Below are positions 8,493 to 17,587 of a DNA stretch of 64,000 bases, in pieces (position 1 is the first letter of the stretch; every line of letters starts with the position of its first letter). Made by a program: the position numbers and the translations under genes. The stretch is taken from positions 1-64,000 of the forward strand of contig JAFQUB010000045.1 of the NCBI GenBank assembly GCA_017408735.1. The letters are read 5' to 3'. The notes below the pieces were generated by a model that worked only from the letters and a program-made list of their open reading frames with translations, was not told the DNA's origin and ran no database searches. Origin of the DNA: Lachnospiraceae bacterium (GTDB lineage: Bacteria > Bacillota > Clostridia > Lachnospirales > Lachnospiraceae).

Positions 8493-10040
8493 GTGCTATA
8501 TTACGTTATTGCAGTTGTTATTACTTTGATAATAACTATACCTATTACTTATCTGGTTACCGTGCAAATCCGCAAGAAAACAGTGGAAGCTAAAATCGGT
8601 AGTGCAGAGGAAAAAGCAAGAGAAATAATAGATGAAGCATTAAAGGTTGCAGAGAATAAAAAGCGTGAAGCACTGCTGGAAGCTAAGGAAGAAAATCTCA
8701 AGGCCAGAAACGAAGTTGAAAAGGAAACGAAGGAACGGAGAGCTGAGGTACAGAGATATGAACGTCGTGTACTTCAGAAAGAAGAAAACTTAGACAAAAA
8801 GGCAGAAGCCATTGAAAAGCGCGAAGCAGGCTTTGCAGCAAAAGAAGAAGCGTTGAAGAAGCAGAAGCAGGAAGTAGACGAGCTTAGCGAAAAACGTGTA
8901 CAGGAATTAGAAAGAATCTCAGGATTAACCTCCGAACAAGCAAAAGAATATCTTTTGAAAACTGTTGAAGATGAAGTTAGACATGAAACAGCCGTGCTTG
9001 TGAAAGAGCTTGAAGCAAAAGCGAAAGAAGAAGCAGATAAGAAGGCAAAAGAGTATGTAACCACAGCGATACAGAAATGTGCAGCTGATCATGTTGCAGA
9101 AACAACCGTTTCAGTAGTACAGTTACCAAACGATGAAATGAAGGGACGAATTATTGGACGTGAAGGACGAAACATTCGTACTTTAGAAACCATGACAGGT
9201 GTAGAATTAATTATTGATGATACACCGGAAGCTGTAATTTTATCCGGATTTGATCCAATTAGGAGAGAAGTAGCAAGAATTGCTCTGGAAAAATTAATTG
9301 TAGATGGTCGAATTCATCCGGCTCGTATTGAGGAAATGGTAGAAAAGGCGCAGCGTGAAGTAGAAGTTATGATTCGTGAGGAGGGTGAAGCAGCAACTTT
9401 GGAGGTTGGTGTTCACGGTATACATCCAGAATTAGTACGTTTACTTGGTAAAATGAAATTCCGTACAAGCTATGGACAGAATGCATTAAAGCATTCCATT
9501 GAAGTGGCTCAGTTATCTGGATTGTTAGCTGGGGAAATCGGAGTGGATATCCGTATGGCTAAGAGAGCAGGTTTGCTACATGACATTGGTAAATCTGTAG
9601 ACCAGGAAATGGAAGGATCACATATTCAGATTGGTGTTGAATTGTGTAGAAAGTATAAGGAGTCTGCTCTTGTTATTAATGCAGTGGAGGCACATCATGG
9701 AGATGTGGAGCCGCAGTCATTAATTGCATGTATTGTACAGGCTGCTGATACAATTTCTGCAGCAAGACCAGGTGCAAGACGTGAAACATTAGAAACATAT
9801 ACAAACAGACTTAAACAGTTAGAGGATATTACAAACACATTTAAGGGTGTTGAAAAATCTTTTGCTATTCAGGCAGGTAGAGAGATTCGAGTTATGGTAG
9901 TTCCGGAACAGGTGACAGATGCCGATATGGTATTATTAGCAAGAGATATATCAAAGCAGATTGAAGCTGAATTAGAATATCCGGGCCAGATTAAAGTGAA
10001 TGTTATTAGAGAGTCAAGAGTAATTGATTACGCGAAATAA
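8493..10040 (+). CDS. rny: Ribonuclease Y
   Basis: RNase Y, 515 aa, a membrane-anchored endoribonuclease that initiates mRNA decay in Firmicutes. Domains: an N-terminal transmembrane helix (about 1-22), a long charged coiled coil (about 28-190), a KH RNA-binding domain starting near [19 protein letters not shown], and an HD domain with the metal-binding [10 protein letters not shown] (His363-Asp364). The start is GTG at 8493, with GGAGG at 8481-8485, 7 nt upstream. It is a single-gene unit ending in a strong hairpin. Confidence 0.97.
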   Translation: MLYYVIAVVITLIITIPITYLVTVQIRKKTVEAKIGSAEEKAREIIDEALKVAENKKREALLEAKEENLKARNEVEKETKERRAEVQRYERRVLQKEENLDKKAEAIEKREAGFAAKEEALKKQKQEVDELSEKRVQELERISGLTSEQAKEYLLKTVEDEVRHETAVLVKELEAKAKEEADKKAKEYVTTAIQKCAADHVAETTVSVVQLPNDEMKGRIIGREGRNIRTLETMTGVELIIDDTPEAVILSGFDPIRREVARIALEKLIVDGRIHPARIEEMVEKAQREVEVMIREEGEAATLEVGVHGIHPELVRLLGKMKFRTSYGQNALKHSIEVAQLSGLLAGEIGVDIRMAKRAGLLHDIGKSVDQEMEGSHIQIGVELCRKYKESALVINAVEAHHGDVEPQSLIACIVQAADTISAARPGARRETLETYTNRLKQLEDITNTFKGVEKSFAIQAGREIRVMVVPEQVTDADMVLLARDISKQIEAELEYPGQIKVNVIRESRVIDYAK

Positions 10041-10055
10041 TATTTGAACAGAAAT

Positions 10056-10089
10056 AAACCGTTGTATAGAAATATACAGCGGTTTTTTT
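10056..10089 (+). terminator. Rho-independent terminator of rny
   Basis: A 13-bp stem (10056-10068 with 10073-10085, one G-T pair) and a 4-nt loop precede a run of seven T. Confidence 0.85.
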
Positions 10090-10100
10090 GTGGGAAATCC

Positions 10101-10128
10101 ATAAAAACAGCCCGCCAATGGCGGGCTG
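10101..10128 (-). terminator. Rho-independent terminator of the chemoreceptor gene
   Basis: The perfect 9-bp stem CAGCCCGCC (10108-10116) with GGCGGGCTG (10120-10128), loop AAT, is followed on the minus strand by a T-run (10101-10107). It lies 7 nt after the minus-strand stop codon, back to back with the rny terminator. Confidence 0.88.
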
Positions 10129-10134
10129 AAATAC

Positions 10135-12255
10135 TTATAAGGTAAATTGTTTTAATAATTCTGTAAGTTCCTCTGCACGTTTTGCAAGATTAGAGGAAGC
10201 AGAATCTAATTTCGTTACTGAACTTAACTGCTTTTCTGCTGTAGTTGCCACGTTTGCGGAGCAAGCAGATGTTTCTTCGGAAACAGCGGAAATACTTTCG
10301 ATTGCGGAAAGAGTAGTATCTCTGGATATACCCATGGAATCCACATCTTCTGTAATCGTAGAAAGAGAACTTACCAAATTAGAAATTTGTTCGCTCATCT
10401 GATGAAAAGCTTCGGTGGTATTGGTAACTGCATCTTTCTGAGAGGTTACAACTGCTTCGGCCTGTTTGGCTGTTTTTACAACATCGTGTGTCTGGGCAAT
10501 CATCTCTTCGATAATCTTATTAATTTCGTTGGCAGAACCTAAAGACTGGTCAGCGAGCTTACGAATTTGTTCTGCTACAACTGAGAAGCCGCGTCCTGCT
10601 TCTCCGGCTCTTGCAGCTTCAATAGAAGCGTTTAAAGACAGAAGATTAGTTTCTTCTGCAATATCATTGATAGCATCTACAATATGGCTGATAGAACGGG
10701 AACGTTCTTCTAACTGTTCAATGGCAACGATTACTTTGGAAGTAATCTGTGATGTTTCCTTTGCACTTTCGTTTAACACATCCATGGAAGCAATACCACT
10801 GTGAATGGCGTCGTTTGTTTTGGTTGTAAGCTTACTGATTTCTACAGTGCTTCCGGAAACTGTAGAAATCTTGTTAGATAAACAATCCATCTGGGAAAGA
10901 CAGTCAGCTGAGTCCTCATCCAACTGGTTAACTCCATTTTCAATATCATGAATTGCATATTGGATATCCTGAGAAGTTTGCATAAATGTTGAGGAGGAAT
11001 CGGAAACAAAAGAAGCTGCTTCTGTCAATTCGTTACTCATATCATTTACATTTCTAATCAAAAGCTTCATATTGGCAATCATATCCGTGATGCCTTGAGT
11101 AAGTAGTTTGAATTCATCTTTTCGTTTGGTGGTTACTTCTACGGTCAAGTTACCTTTTGCAACTTTGCGAAGCTGGTAAGTAATATGACTGATGGTAGAA
11201 CCAATTCCTTTAGCAAAATAAGTACCTAAAAGAATAGCCAGTAAAGAACCAATAATAACAAATAAAATAGTATTATTTCTAATATCTTCTACCTGAGAGA
11301 GAATGTATGATTTTGGAATCAAAGAACAAATCATGGCATTCTGATTTGGCAGCTTATAATATAAGAAAAGATATTTTGTATTGTTATAAGTGATATCCTG
11401 TGCACCGTTTTCTGTTTCGCCTTCCAAAGCACTGGCATAGAAGTCTTTGTCTGAAAATACAATGGTATTGTCTTCAGCAAACGCTGTATTAGATAGAATT
11501 TCTTGTCCATCCTGTGTTACAAGGGCAACGACACTTCCGTCACCTGCATCCAAAGAGGAGAGTGTATTAGTGACCACATCTCGTTTGATATCAATAAGTA
11601 AAATGGTGTTGGAATCCGGAAAATGTCTTGCAAGACGAACGGCATACTGTTCACTGGATGTATTCAGCACTGTATCTACCTCCGGTTGGTTACCAAACCA
11701 GAAGTAAGTATATTTGTCTGCTTTTACCAATGCACCAGAGTCTGTTGCAATATAAGCAGAATATAATTCCTTGCTGGTTGCTTGAGAAGTTGTAATGGAA
11801 TCAACACTGTCGGATATAAAATAAATGTTGGAAACTAGTGGATCGGATGTACAGGCTTTCCCAAAAGTAGTTTTATAACTGTTATATGTAGTGGTCTGCT
11901 TAACGGTGTCAGAAGAATAAAGTCCCTTTACATAGTAACCGAGTTCCTGTTCGCTTAAATAAGACATATAATTGGATTTTACATTTTCCAATGCAAGATC
12001 CAGATATTCTACCATCATTTTCATAGTCTGACTGGCAGAATTTTCATAAGTATTGGTAATACCACTGGATGACTTTGTATAAGAAGAAACACCCAGAATA
12101 ACAATACATACAACAGTTAACATAAAAGCTCCAATCAACTGGGAATGTATTCGCTGAAAAAATGGTATTTCAGATAAATTTGCCCCTGATACTGCTTCCT
12201 TGGAAGTCTTTGGTGGTCTTTCTTTATTTTTTGTTTGAAAATTGGATGTATTCAT
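10135..12255 (-). CDS. Methyl-accepting chemotaxis protein
   Basis: Chemoreceptor, 706 aa. Order: a cytoplasmic N-terminus of about 38 residues, a transmembrane helix (about 40-58), an extracellular sensor of about 270 residues that looks like a Cache domain, a second helix (about 330-352), a HAMP linker and a signalling domain. The CheA/CheW-binding tip is recognisable by ETNLLSLNASIEAARAGEAG and GFSVVAEQIRKLAD. AGGAGGT precedes ATG at the expected distance. The ligand is unknown. A receptor of this type implies a chemotaxis system, but no other che or fli genes are in the window. The long cytoplasmic N-terminus before the first helix is slightly unusual. Confidence 0.93.
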   Translation of the reverse strand: MNTSNFQTKNKERPPKTSKEAVSGANLSEIPFFQRIHSQLIGAFMLTVVCIVILGVSSYTKSSSGITNTYENSASQTMKMMVEYLDLALENVKSNYMSYLSEQELGYYVKGLYSSDTVKQTTTYNSYKTTFGKACTSDPLVSNIYFISDSVDSITTSQATSKELYSAYIATDSGALVKADKYTYFWFGNQPEVDTVLNTSSEQYAVRLARHFPDSNTILLIDIKRDVVTNTLSSLDAGDGSVVALVTQDGQEILSNTAFAEDNTIVFSDKDFYASALEGETENGAQDITYNNTKYLFLYYKLPNQNAMICSLIPKSYILSQVEDIRNNTILFVIIGSLLAILLGTYFAKGIGSTISHITYQLRKVAKGNLTVEVTTKRKDEFKLLTQGITDMIANMKLLIRNVNDMSNELTEAASFVSDSSSTFMQTSQDIQYAIHDIENGVNQLDEDSADCLSQMDCLSNKISTVSGSTVEISKLTTKTNDAIHSGIASMDVLNESAKETSQITSKVIVAIEQLEERSRSISHIVDAINDIAEETNLLSLNASIEAARAGEAGRGFSVVAEQIRKLADQSLGSANEINKIIEEMIAQTHDVVKTAKQAEAVVTSQKDAVTNTTEAFHQMSEQISNLVSSLSTITEDVDSMGISRDTTLSAIESISAVSEETSACSANVATTAEKQLSSVTKLDSASSNLAKRAEELTELLKQFTL

Positions 12256-12297
12256 TGTGTTTACCTCCTACGCCTCATTTTTTATATAGTTTATATA

Positions 12298-12326
12298 ATT
12301 TTACCAAAAAACGACGAAAAATTCAA
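12298..12326 (-). promoter_or_regulatory. Promoter of the chemoreceptor gene
   Basis: On the minus strand, TTGAAT (12321-12326), 17 nt and TAAAAT (12298-12303) form a plausible vegetative promoter about 43 nt upstream of the start codon. No sigma-D/FliA-type motif was seen. The rest of the 377-bp gap 12256-12632 holds only the opposing promoter at 12529. Confidence 0.5.
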
Positions 12327-12528
12327 ATTAAAATGAATATATTGTAGAAAAATATGTGTAAATATGAAGAAGTAGGCACGAAATTGGGAAAACAGCATAT
12401 AGTTAAGGCAAATGTGAAGGGCGACTGGTAAAATTATTCATTTTCACGGCAAAATAAATAAAAAAACCATCGGAAAGAGCTTAAAATTATAAAAAACAAT
12501 AAAAAAATGCAAGGAGTATACTTCTGAC

Positions 12529-12557
12529 TTGCAAAACCATAAGTTATATATTATACT
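12529..12557 (+). promoter_or_regulatory. Promoter of the aminotransferase gene
   Basis: TTGCAA at 12529-12534, a 17-nt spacer and TATACT at 12552-12557 lie about 75 nt before the aminotransferase start. Confidence 0.6.
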
Positions 12558-12632
12558 AAAAAAAGTGTGGTGTTCCACAAATCAAAAGAAAAAGCAAATA
12601 CAAAACAGAATTAAATTTAAGGTGGTGCAGTT

Positions 12633-13829
12633 ATGTCATTAACATTATCAAAGAAAGCAATGGCAGTAAAGCCGTCATCAACATTAGCGATTACGGCAAA
12701 AGCAAAAGAAATGAAAGCAAACGGTGTAGATGTAGTAGGATTCGGAGCAGGTGAACCGGATTTCAATACACCTGACAATATTAACGAGGCAGCGATTGGT
12801 GCAATCAATGATGGTTTTACAAAATATACTCCTGCTTCTGGTATTGCGGAATTAAAGCAGGCGATTTGCGATAAGTTTAAAAGATTTAACGGAATTTCAT
12901 ATGAACCAAATCAGATTGTAATTAGCAATGGTGGAAAACATTGTTTAACAAACATTTTTGAAGCAATTTTAAATCCTGGTGATGAAGTTATTATCCCTGC
13001 ACCATATTGGTTAAGTTATCCTGAAATTGTTAAGTTAGCAGATGGTGTACCGGTGTTTATCCGTGGCGAAAAGAAAGATGGTTATAAAGTAAGCGCAGAA
13101 CAGATTAAAGCAGCAATTACATCAAATACAAAAGCACTTGTATTAAACACACCAAGCAATCCAACAGGTATGATTTATACTCGTGAAGAATTAGAAGCAA
13201 TTGCAAAAGTAGTAATAGAAGCAGATATTTATGTAATTGCTGATGAAATGTATGAAAACTTATTATATAATGGAGCAGAACATGTAAGTATCGCTTCTTT
13301 AGGTGAAGAAATCTATAAGAGAACAATTACCTGCAGTGGTGTGGCAAAAGGATATGCCATGACAGGATGGAGAATAGGATATATTGGTTCCAGTGTAGAA
13401 TTGGCTAAGGTTATGGGAAGTTTACAGAGTCATCAGACTTCCAATCCAAACTCAATTGCACAGAAAGCTGCATTAGAAGCAATCAGTGGTCCACAGGATG
13501 CGGTTGAAGAAATGCGTAAGGAATTTGACAAACGTAGAAAATATATGTATGACAGATTCTGTAAGATGCCATATGTTTCTACTTTAGAGCCACAGGGTGC
13601 ATTTTATGTATTTGTTGATGTTACAGAAGCCTGTGAAAAGGAATATAAGGGTGAAAAAATTGAAACAGCTGCAAAGCTTGCAGAAATTTTAATCAATGAT
13701 TACTCTGTAGCAGTAGTTCCATGTGCGGATTTTGGATTTGCAGATCATATCAGACTTTCTTATGCAACATCTATTGAACAGATTGAAAAGGGTCTGGATC
13801 GCATTGAGGAATTTTTGAAAGCATTATAA
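12633..13829 (+). CDS. Pyridoxal phosphate aminotransferase, AspC-like (class I)
   Basis: Class I aminotransferase, 398 aa, most like bacterial aspartate aminotransferases of the I-gamma group. Seen: GFGAGEPDFNTP near the N-terminus, NTPSNPTG, ADEMYENLLY, the PLP-lysine segment GVAKGYAMTGWRIGYIG, and HIRLSYATS near the end with the substrate-carboxylate Arg. AAGGTGGTG precedes the ATG. It is a single-gene unit with its own promoter and a terminator at 13854. Aspartate is the likely amino donor, but related enzymes also act on aromatic amino acids. Confidence 0.9.
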   Translation: MSLTLSKKAMAVKPSSTLAITAKAKEMKANGVDVVGFGAGEPDFNTPDNINEAAIGAINDGFTKYTPASGIAELKQAICDKFKRFNGISYEPNQIVISNGGKHCLTNIFEAILNPGDEVIIPAPYWLSYPEIVKLADGVPVFIRGEKKDGYKVSAEQIKAAITSNTKALVLNTPSNPTGMIYTREELEAIAKVVIEADIYVIADEMYENLLYNGAEHVSIASLGEEIYKRTITCSGVAKGYAMTGWRIGYIGSSVELAKVMGSLQSHQTSNPNSIAQKAALEAISGPQDAVEEMRKEFDKRRKYMYDRFCKMPYVSTLEPQGAFYVFVDVTEACEKEYKGEKIETAAKLAEILINDYSVAVVPCADFGFADHIRLSYATSIEQIEKGLDRIEEFLKAL

Positions 13830-13853
13830 AATTAAAATAAAAAGAAAAGCCAT

Positions 13854-13879
13854 AAGGGTGTCTGTTGGACACCCTTTTT
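13854..13879 (+). terminator. Rho-independent terminator after the aminotransferase gene
   Basis: The 9-bp perfect stem AAGGGTGTC with GACACCCTT and loop TGTTG is followed by T residues. The nudF-like gene starts 22 nt further on, so some read-through is possible. Confidence 0.8.
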
Positions 13880-13900
13880 CGCAGTTTTTGGAGGGAAATT

Positions 13901-14446
13901 ATGTCACAAGAAATAAAACGAATTAAAAGAGAATTAATACAAGAAGGAAATATAATTGATTTTTATAAAGATCATATAGAATTGCCAGATGGTCAGATTA
14001 AAAAGTGGGACTTTATTAAGCATAAAGGAGCAGCAGCAGTGGTTGCTGTTACAGAAGAAGGTAAATTGCTTATGGTGCGCCAGTATAGAAATGCACTGGA
14101 CAGATATACTATTGAACTTCCGGCAGGTGGACGTGATACACCGGATGAACCTACAATTGAATGTGCATCTAGAGAACTGGAAGAAGAAACAGGATATCGC
14201 TCAGATAATCTGGAATTTTTGCTGTCATTGAAAACGACAGTTGCTTTTTGTGACGAGTTGATTGATGTGTATGTGGCAAGAGATTTGATTCCGTCAAAGC
14301 AAAATCTGGATGAAGATGAATACATTAATGTAGAAGAATATGATTTGGATGAATTATGTCAAATGATATTTGATAAAAAAATCCAGGATTCCAAAACGGT
14401 TTCCGGAATTCTGGCGTATAAATTAAAATACGGTATGGATAAGTAA
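13901..14446 (+). CDS. nudF: ADP-ribose pyrophosphatase (Nudix hydrolase)
   Basis: Nudix hydrolase, 181 aa, which by family splits ADP-ribose into AMP and ribose 5-phosphate. The full Nudix box GX5EX7REUXEEXGU is visible, beginning GGRDTPDE and ending RELEEETGY. Start: GGAGGG at 13890-13895 is 5 nt before ATG 13901; an in-frame ATG at 13865 lies inside the upstream terminator and is rejected. Its place before spoIIM and xerD matches the nudF-spoIIM-xerD order of Bacillus and many clostridia, which supports the NudF call. Confidence 0.9.
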   Translation: MSQEIKRIKRELIQEGNIIDFYKDHIELPDGQIKKWDFIKHKGAAAVVAVTEEGKLLMVRQYRNALDRYTIELPAGGRDTPDEPTIECASRELEEETGYRSDNLEFLLSLKTTVAFCDELIDVYVARDLIPSKQNLDEDEYINVEEYDLDELCQMIFDKKIQDSKTVSGILAYKLKYGMDK

Positions 14447-14509
14447 AAGGGAATATCATCTTTTGCTTCTGCATAGATATATAGAAAAGAAGTACAGGCA
14501 GGAGTAAAA

Positions 14510-15112
14510 ATGAGACAGACACTTGCAGTCAAACAGCAGAAAACATGTTTGAGCCGATTTGTTGTGTTTTTTTGTATAGGATTTTTGGTAGGTATCGTGG
14601 TAGGAAATTTTCTGATTCCCCAGACTGGTGGGGAGGCAGGAATTATGAGTGCATATTTTCTGAATAAATTTGAGTATATGAAAATTGAGAGTGCATCATT
14701 ATTTACCTTTATTCTGGAAAAAAGGATGAAAATATACATAATACTGGTAATCGGTGGAGTGACTTCCTTTGGATGTCTGATGGCATACGGATATACCACA
14801 TGGCTTGGTGTCAGCACCGGAGCGTTTATGAGCATCTGTATACTGCGCATGGGAATGATGGGGATTTTGGTAAGTTTGGTATCTCTGTTGCCTCAGTATC
14901 TGATTTATGTTCCGATATACATATTTCTTATCTGGAGAATCCAGGAAAATCAACAGCTGTTTGGAAATTGTACCGGTAAGAAGGAAAAACAGAGAGTGTG
15001 GGTAAAATATTTTATCATAATGCTAGTGGCAGGAGTGGTATTATTGGCTGGTATTTTTTTGGAAAGTAATGTAAATCCCTTCCTTATGAAAAAAATATTA
15101 AAGTTTATATAA
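14510..15112 (+). CDS. spoIIM: Stage II sporulation protein M
   Basis: SpoIIM-like multipass membrane protein, 200 aa, a part of the peptidoglycan hydrolase complex (with SpoIID and SpoIIP) that drives septal thinning and engulfment in spore formers. Seen: hydrophobic segments near residues 16-36, 74-95, 100-118, 120-143 and 165-183, and the pattern GFLVGIVVGNFL then LGVSTGAFM typical of the family. AGGAG precedes the ATG. The nudF-spoIIM-xerD order strengthens the identification and suggests the organism is, or descends from, a spore former. Confidence 0.85.
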   Translation: MRQTLAVKQQKTCLSRFVVFFCIGFLVGIVVGNFLIPQTGGEAGIMSAYFLNKFEYMKIESASLFTFILEKRMKIYIILVIGGVTSFGCLMAYGYTTWLGVSTGAFMSICILRMGMMGILVSLVSLLPQYLIYVPIYIFLIWRIQENQQLFGNCTGKKEKQRVWVKYFIIMLVAGVVLLAGIFLESNVNPFLMKKILKFI

Positions 15113-15115
15113 TGC

Positions 15116-15144
15116 TTGCATTTCTAGGAGAGAGTGATTATAAT
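15116..15144 (+). promoter_or_regulatory. Promoter upstream of the xerD-like gene
   Basis: TTGCAT at 15116-15121, 17 nt and a consensus TATAAT at 15139-15144 lie about 59 nt before the start codon, immediately after spoIIM. Confidence 0.7.
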
Positions 15145-15202
15145 AGTACCTACGTGAGTTTTATACCGAGCGTAACAATAAGAAAAATACGAGGCAGAAA
15201 TA

Positions 15203-15949
15203 ATGGAACTGGAAATACAGCAATTTATTTTATATTTAGAAAATGTGAAGAGAACATCAGAAAATACCAGAGTATCTTATGAAAGAGACTTACGTAAATT
15301 GAGGCATTTTCTAAATAGACAATCGGTGGAAGAAATTAGTGCTATCACCACCACAAATTTGAATTCTTATATATTGTACTTAGAAAAAGAAAAATTTGCC
15401 CCTAGTACAATATCAAGAAACATTGCGGCGATTAAGTCTTTTTATCATTATTTGACAAAAGATGGAAAAGTGGCATATGATATTGCAGAGGAATTAAAAG
15501 CACCTAAAGTAGAAAAGAAAGCAGCAGAAACTTTATCAGAAAGGGAAGTAGAAATTCTGTTACAGCAGCCGAATCTGGATACCAGCAAAGGCATTCGGGA
15601 TAAGGCTATGTTAGAGCTGCTATATGCTACAGGAGTCAGGGTCAGTGAGTTAGTTGCTTTGAAAGAAATAGAAGTGAATTTACAGCTGGGGTATATTACC
15701 TGTAAGGACAGAACGGTATCCTTTGACAGTGAAGTGGAAAAAGTATTGAAAACCTATATAGAACACGCACGTAGAGAGTTGATGGGCGAAAAAGAAACAG
15801 AATGTCTGTTTGTAAATTGTTCCGGAGGACAGATGAGCAGACAGGGCGTTTGGAAAATGTTAAAATCTTATGCGAAAAAAGCCGGAATTGAAACAGATAT
15901 TACACCACATATGATTCGAAACTCATATGCAAAAGCACACCTTAGATAG
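15203..15949 (+). CDS. xerD: Tyrosine recombinase XerD-like, C-terminally truncated, probably inactive
   Basis: XerD-type recombinase, 248 aa against about 295 for the family. Present: the SAM-like core-binding domain (about 1-85), the first catalytic Arg in GVRVSELVALK, the beta-hairpin Lys region YITCKDRTVSF and the HxxR box in TPHMIRNSYA. The protein then ends after six unrelated residues (KAHLR region) encoded by a terminator hairpin, so the His/Trp and the catalytic Tyr are missing. Its last codons and stop lie inside the hairpin shared with aroF, which suggests a deletion joined the gene to that terminator. Position after spoIIM fits xerD. It should be unable to form the covalent DNA intermediate unless complemented. 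Confidence 0.85.
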   Translation: MELEIQQFILYLENVKRTSENTRVSYERDLRKLRHFLNRQSVEEISAITTTNLNSYILYLEKEKFAPSTISRNIAAIKSFYHYLTKDGKVAYDIAEELKAPKVEKKAAETLSEREVEILLQQPNLDTSKGIRDKAMLELLYATGVRVSELVALKEIEVNLQLGYITCKDRTVSFDSEVEKVLKTYIEHARRELMGEKETECLFVNCSGGQMSRQGVWKMLKSYAKKAGIETDITPHMIRNSYAKAHLR

Positions 15950-15960
15950 GTGTGCTTTTT
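15931..15960. terminator. Bidirectional terminator between xerD-like gene and aroF
   Basis: An 11-bp perfect stem (15931-15941 with 15949-15959) and a 7-nt loop have T-runs on both strands. It serves the minus-strand aroF, whose stop is at 15963, and the plus-strand xerD-like gene, whose TAG (15947-15949) falls at the loop-stem junction. Confidence 0.85.
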
Positions 15961-15962
15961 TA

Positions 15963-16991
15963 TTATACTAGATCTGCAATTGTGTAAAGAAGATGTTCAG
16001 AATCATCCCATCCAAGACATGGATCTGTGATGGATTTTCCATAAATATGGTCACAAATCTTCTGTGTACCTTCTTCGATATAACTTTCAATCATAACACC
16101 TTTTACAAGGTTTTCAACAGCAGAGTCATGTTTACGGCTGTGAAGAACTTCCTTCACGATTCGAATCTGCTCACGGAACTTTTTGTTGGAGTTGGAGTGA
16201 TTTGCATCCACAATAGTTGCAGGATTCTTCAAATCACGTTTTTCATACATTTCAACTACTTCAATCAAATCTTCGTAGTGGTAGTTTGGATGGCAGCAGC
16301 CGTGTGGATCTACAGCACCACGTAAAATAGTATGTGCTAATGGGTTACCATCTGTTTTTACTTCCCAGCCACGGTAAATGAATTCGTGAGATGCCTGTGC
16401 TGCTACAACAGAGTTCATCATAACAGATAAATCTCCGCCGGTAGGGTTCTTCATTCCGGCTGGAACATCCATACCACTGACAGTTAAACGATGCTGCTGA
16501 TCTTCTACGGAACGGGCACCAATGGCTACGTAGGAAAGAATATCAGACAGATAACGGTAGTTTTCCGGATATAACATTTCATCTGCACAAGTAAGGCCGG
16601 ATTCTGCTACGGCACGGATGTGCATCTTACGCATTGCAATCAGACCTGCTAATAAATCAGGATCTTTTTCAGGGTCCGGCTGGTGAACAATACCTTTGTA
16701 ACCTTCACCGGTAGTACGAGGTTTGTTTGTGTAAATTCTAGGAATGATAATTACTTTATCTTTAATTTTTTCCTGAACTTTAGCCAGTCTGTTTGTGTAA
16801 TCACAGACAGAATCTTCGTTGTCAGCAGAACATGGTCCGATGATAACTAAAAATTTGTCAGATTCTCCGGTGATTACTTTCTGGATTTCAGCATCACGCT
16901 CTTCTTTTAATGCAACTAAATTTGCAGGAAGCGCATACTGTTCACGAATTTCTTCGGGAGTAGGTAATTTTTTTATGAATTCAAAGCTCAT
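15963..16991 (-). CDS. aroF: 3-deoxy-7-phosphoheptulonate synthase (type I DAHP synthase)
   Basis: DAHP synthase, 342 aa, first step of the shikimate pathway: it condenses phosphoenolpyruvate and erythrose 4-phosphate. Seen: VIIGPCSADNE, RIYTNKPRTTGEGYKG, LTCADEMLYPEN, SGMDVPAGMKNPTGG, and VDANHSNSNKK, all diagnostic of the AroF/G/H type. On the minus strand AAGGAGAAT precedes the ATG at 16991, which is chosen over the upstream in-frame ATG at 17027 that lacks a site. Which aromatic amino acid inhibits it cannot be told. aroD and aroK lie 35 kb away on the plus strand. Confidence 0.95.
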   Translation of the reverse strand: MSFEFIKKLPTPEEIREQYALPANLVALKEERDAEIQKVITGESDKFLVIIGPCSADNEDSVCDYTNRLAKVQEKIKDKVIIIPRIYTNKPRTTGEGYKGIVHQPDPEKDPDLLAGLIAMRKMHIRAVAESGLTCADEMLYPENYRYLSDILSYVAIGARSVEDQQHRLTVSGMDVPAGMKNPTGGDLSVMMNSVVAAQASHEFIYRGWEVKTDGNPLAHTILRGAVDPHGCCHPNYHYEDLIEVVEMYEKRDLKNPATIVDANHSNSNKKFREQIRIVKEVLHSRKHDSAVENLVKGVMIESYIEEGTQKICDHIYGKSITDPCLGWDDSEHLLYTIADLV

Positions 16992-17036
16992 GTTAATTCT
17001 CCTTTGTTGATATGTCGCTTGTGTCAAAACATAACT

Positions 17037-17065
17037 ATTATAATACAGATTACTGCGATTGTCGA
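17037..17065 (-). promoter_or_regulatory. aroF promoter
   Basis: On the minus strand, TCGACA (17060-17065), 17 nt and consensus TATAAT (17037-17042) lie 46 nt upstream of the aroF start. No T-box or attenuator hairpin fits in the short leader. A plus-strand TATAAT at 17163-17168 probably belongs to the gene starting at 17200. Confidence 0.7.
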
Positions 17066-17199
17066 TTACTTTTTTTGATTTTACATATTATTTACCAAAT
17101 TCAGGAGAGGAAAGATAAGAAAAAGGAAAATGGCGGTTGTGGACTTACTATATAAATTCTGTTATAATACTTAGAAAACAAAAGATTGGGAGTGGAAAT

Positions 17200-17571
17200 A
17201 TGGAAAAGAAAGCCTATTTATGGGCGCGGACGCTATGCCACTATGCCGGTGAAACAGAAGAATTTCTGGCATCATTTTGGGAAAGGCTTCAGGCTTCAAA
17301 GGGGGTATACAGCGAATTTGTGTATTTTTTGGATCACCAGAATTTTTCAGGTGCATACAATATAGATGGCTGTACTGTAATTGATATTATGATATGGCAG
17401 ATGGACCGTTTTAAAGTAGAAATGGATATGGGAAAGGCAGATATGCGCTGCAATCATCACAAAATGTTGTTGCTTGCCTTTGACACCATGCTAAAAATGG
17501 AAAAAGAACCGGAAAAGTATTTGAATCAGATGCGTGAGGATACCGGCTCAGATTATCCGGATAAATTTTAA
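17200..17571 (+). CDS. Conserved-looking hypothetical protein upstream of trkA
   Basis: Small acidic soluble protein, 123 aa, not recognised. It begins MEKKAYLWARTLCHYAGETE and looks all-helical, with several Cys and His residues (CNHH near residue 87) and no signal peptide or membrane segment. The ATG at 17200 has a weak GGGAGTGG site about 4 nt upstream, and TATAAT at 17163 is a likely -10. It ends 16 nt before trkA, so it is probably co-transcribed with the potassium uptake genes. A regulatory role there would be a guess. Confidence 0.7.
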   Translation: MEKKAYLWARTLCHYAGETEEFLASFWERLQASKGVYSEFVYFLDHQNFSGAYNIDGCTVIDIMIWQMDRFKVEMDMGKADMRCNHHKMLLLAFDTMLKMEKEPEKYLNQMREDTGSDYPDKF

Positions 17572-17587
17572 GTTTTTGGAGGAACTA

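Noticed and set aside
16992..17199. A T-box or trp-type attenuator in front of aroF
   Set aside because: The promoter lies 46 nt before the start codon, leaving no room for the structure, and no terminator/antiterminator pair is seen.
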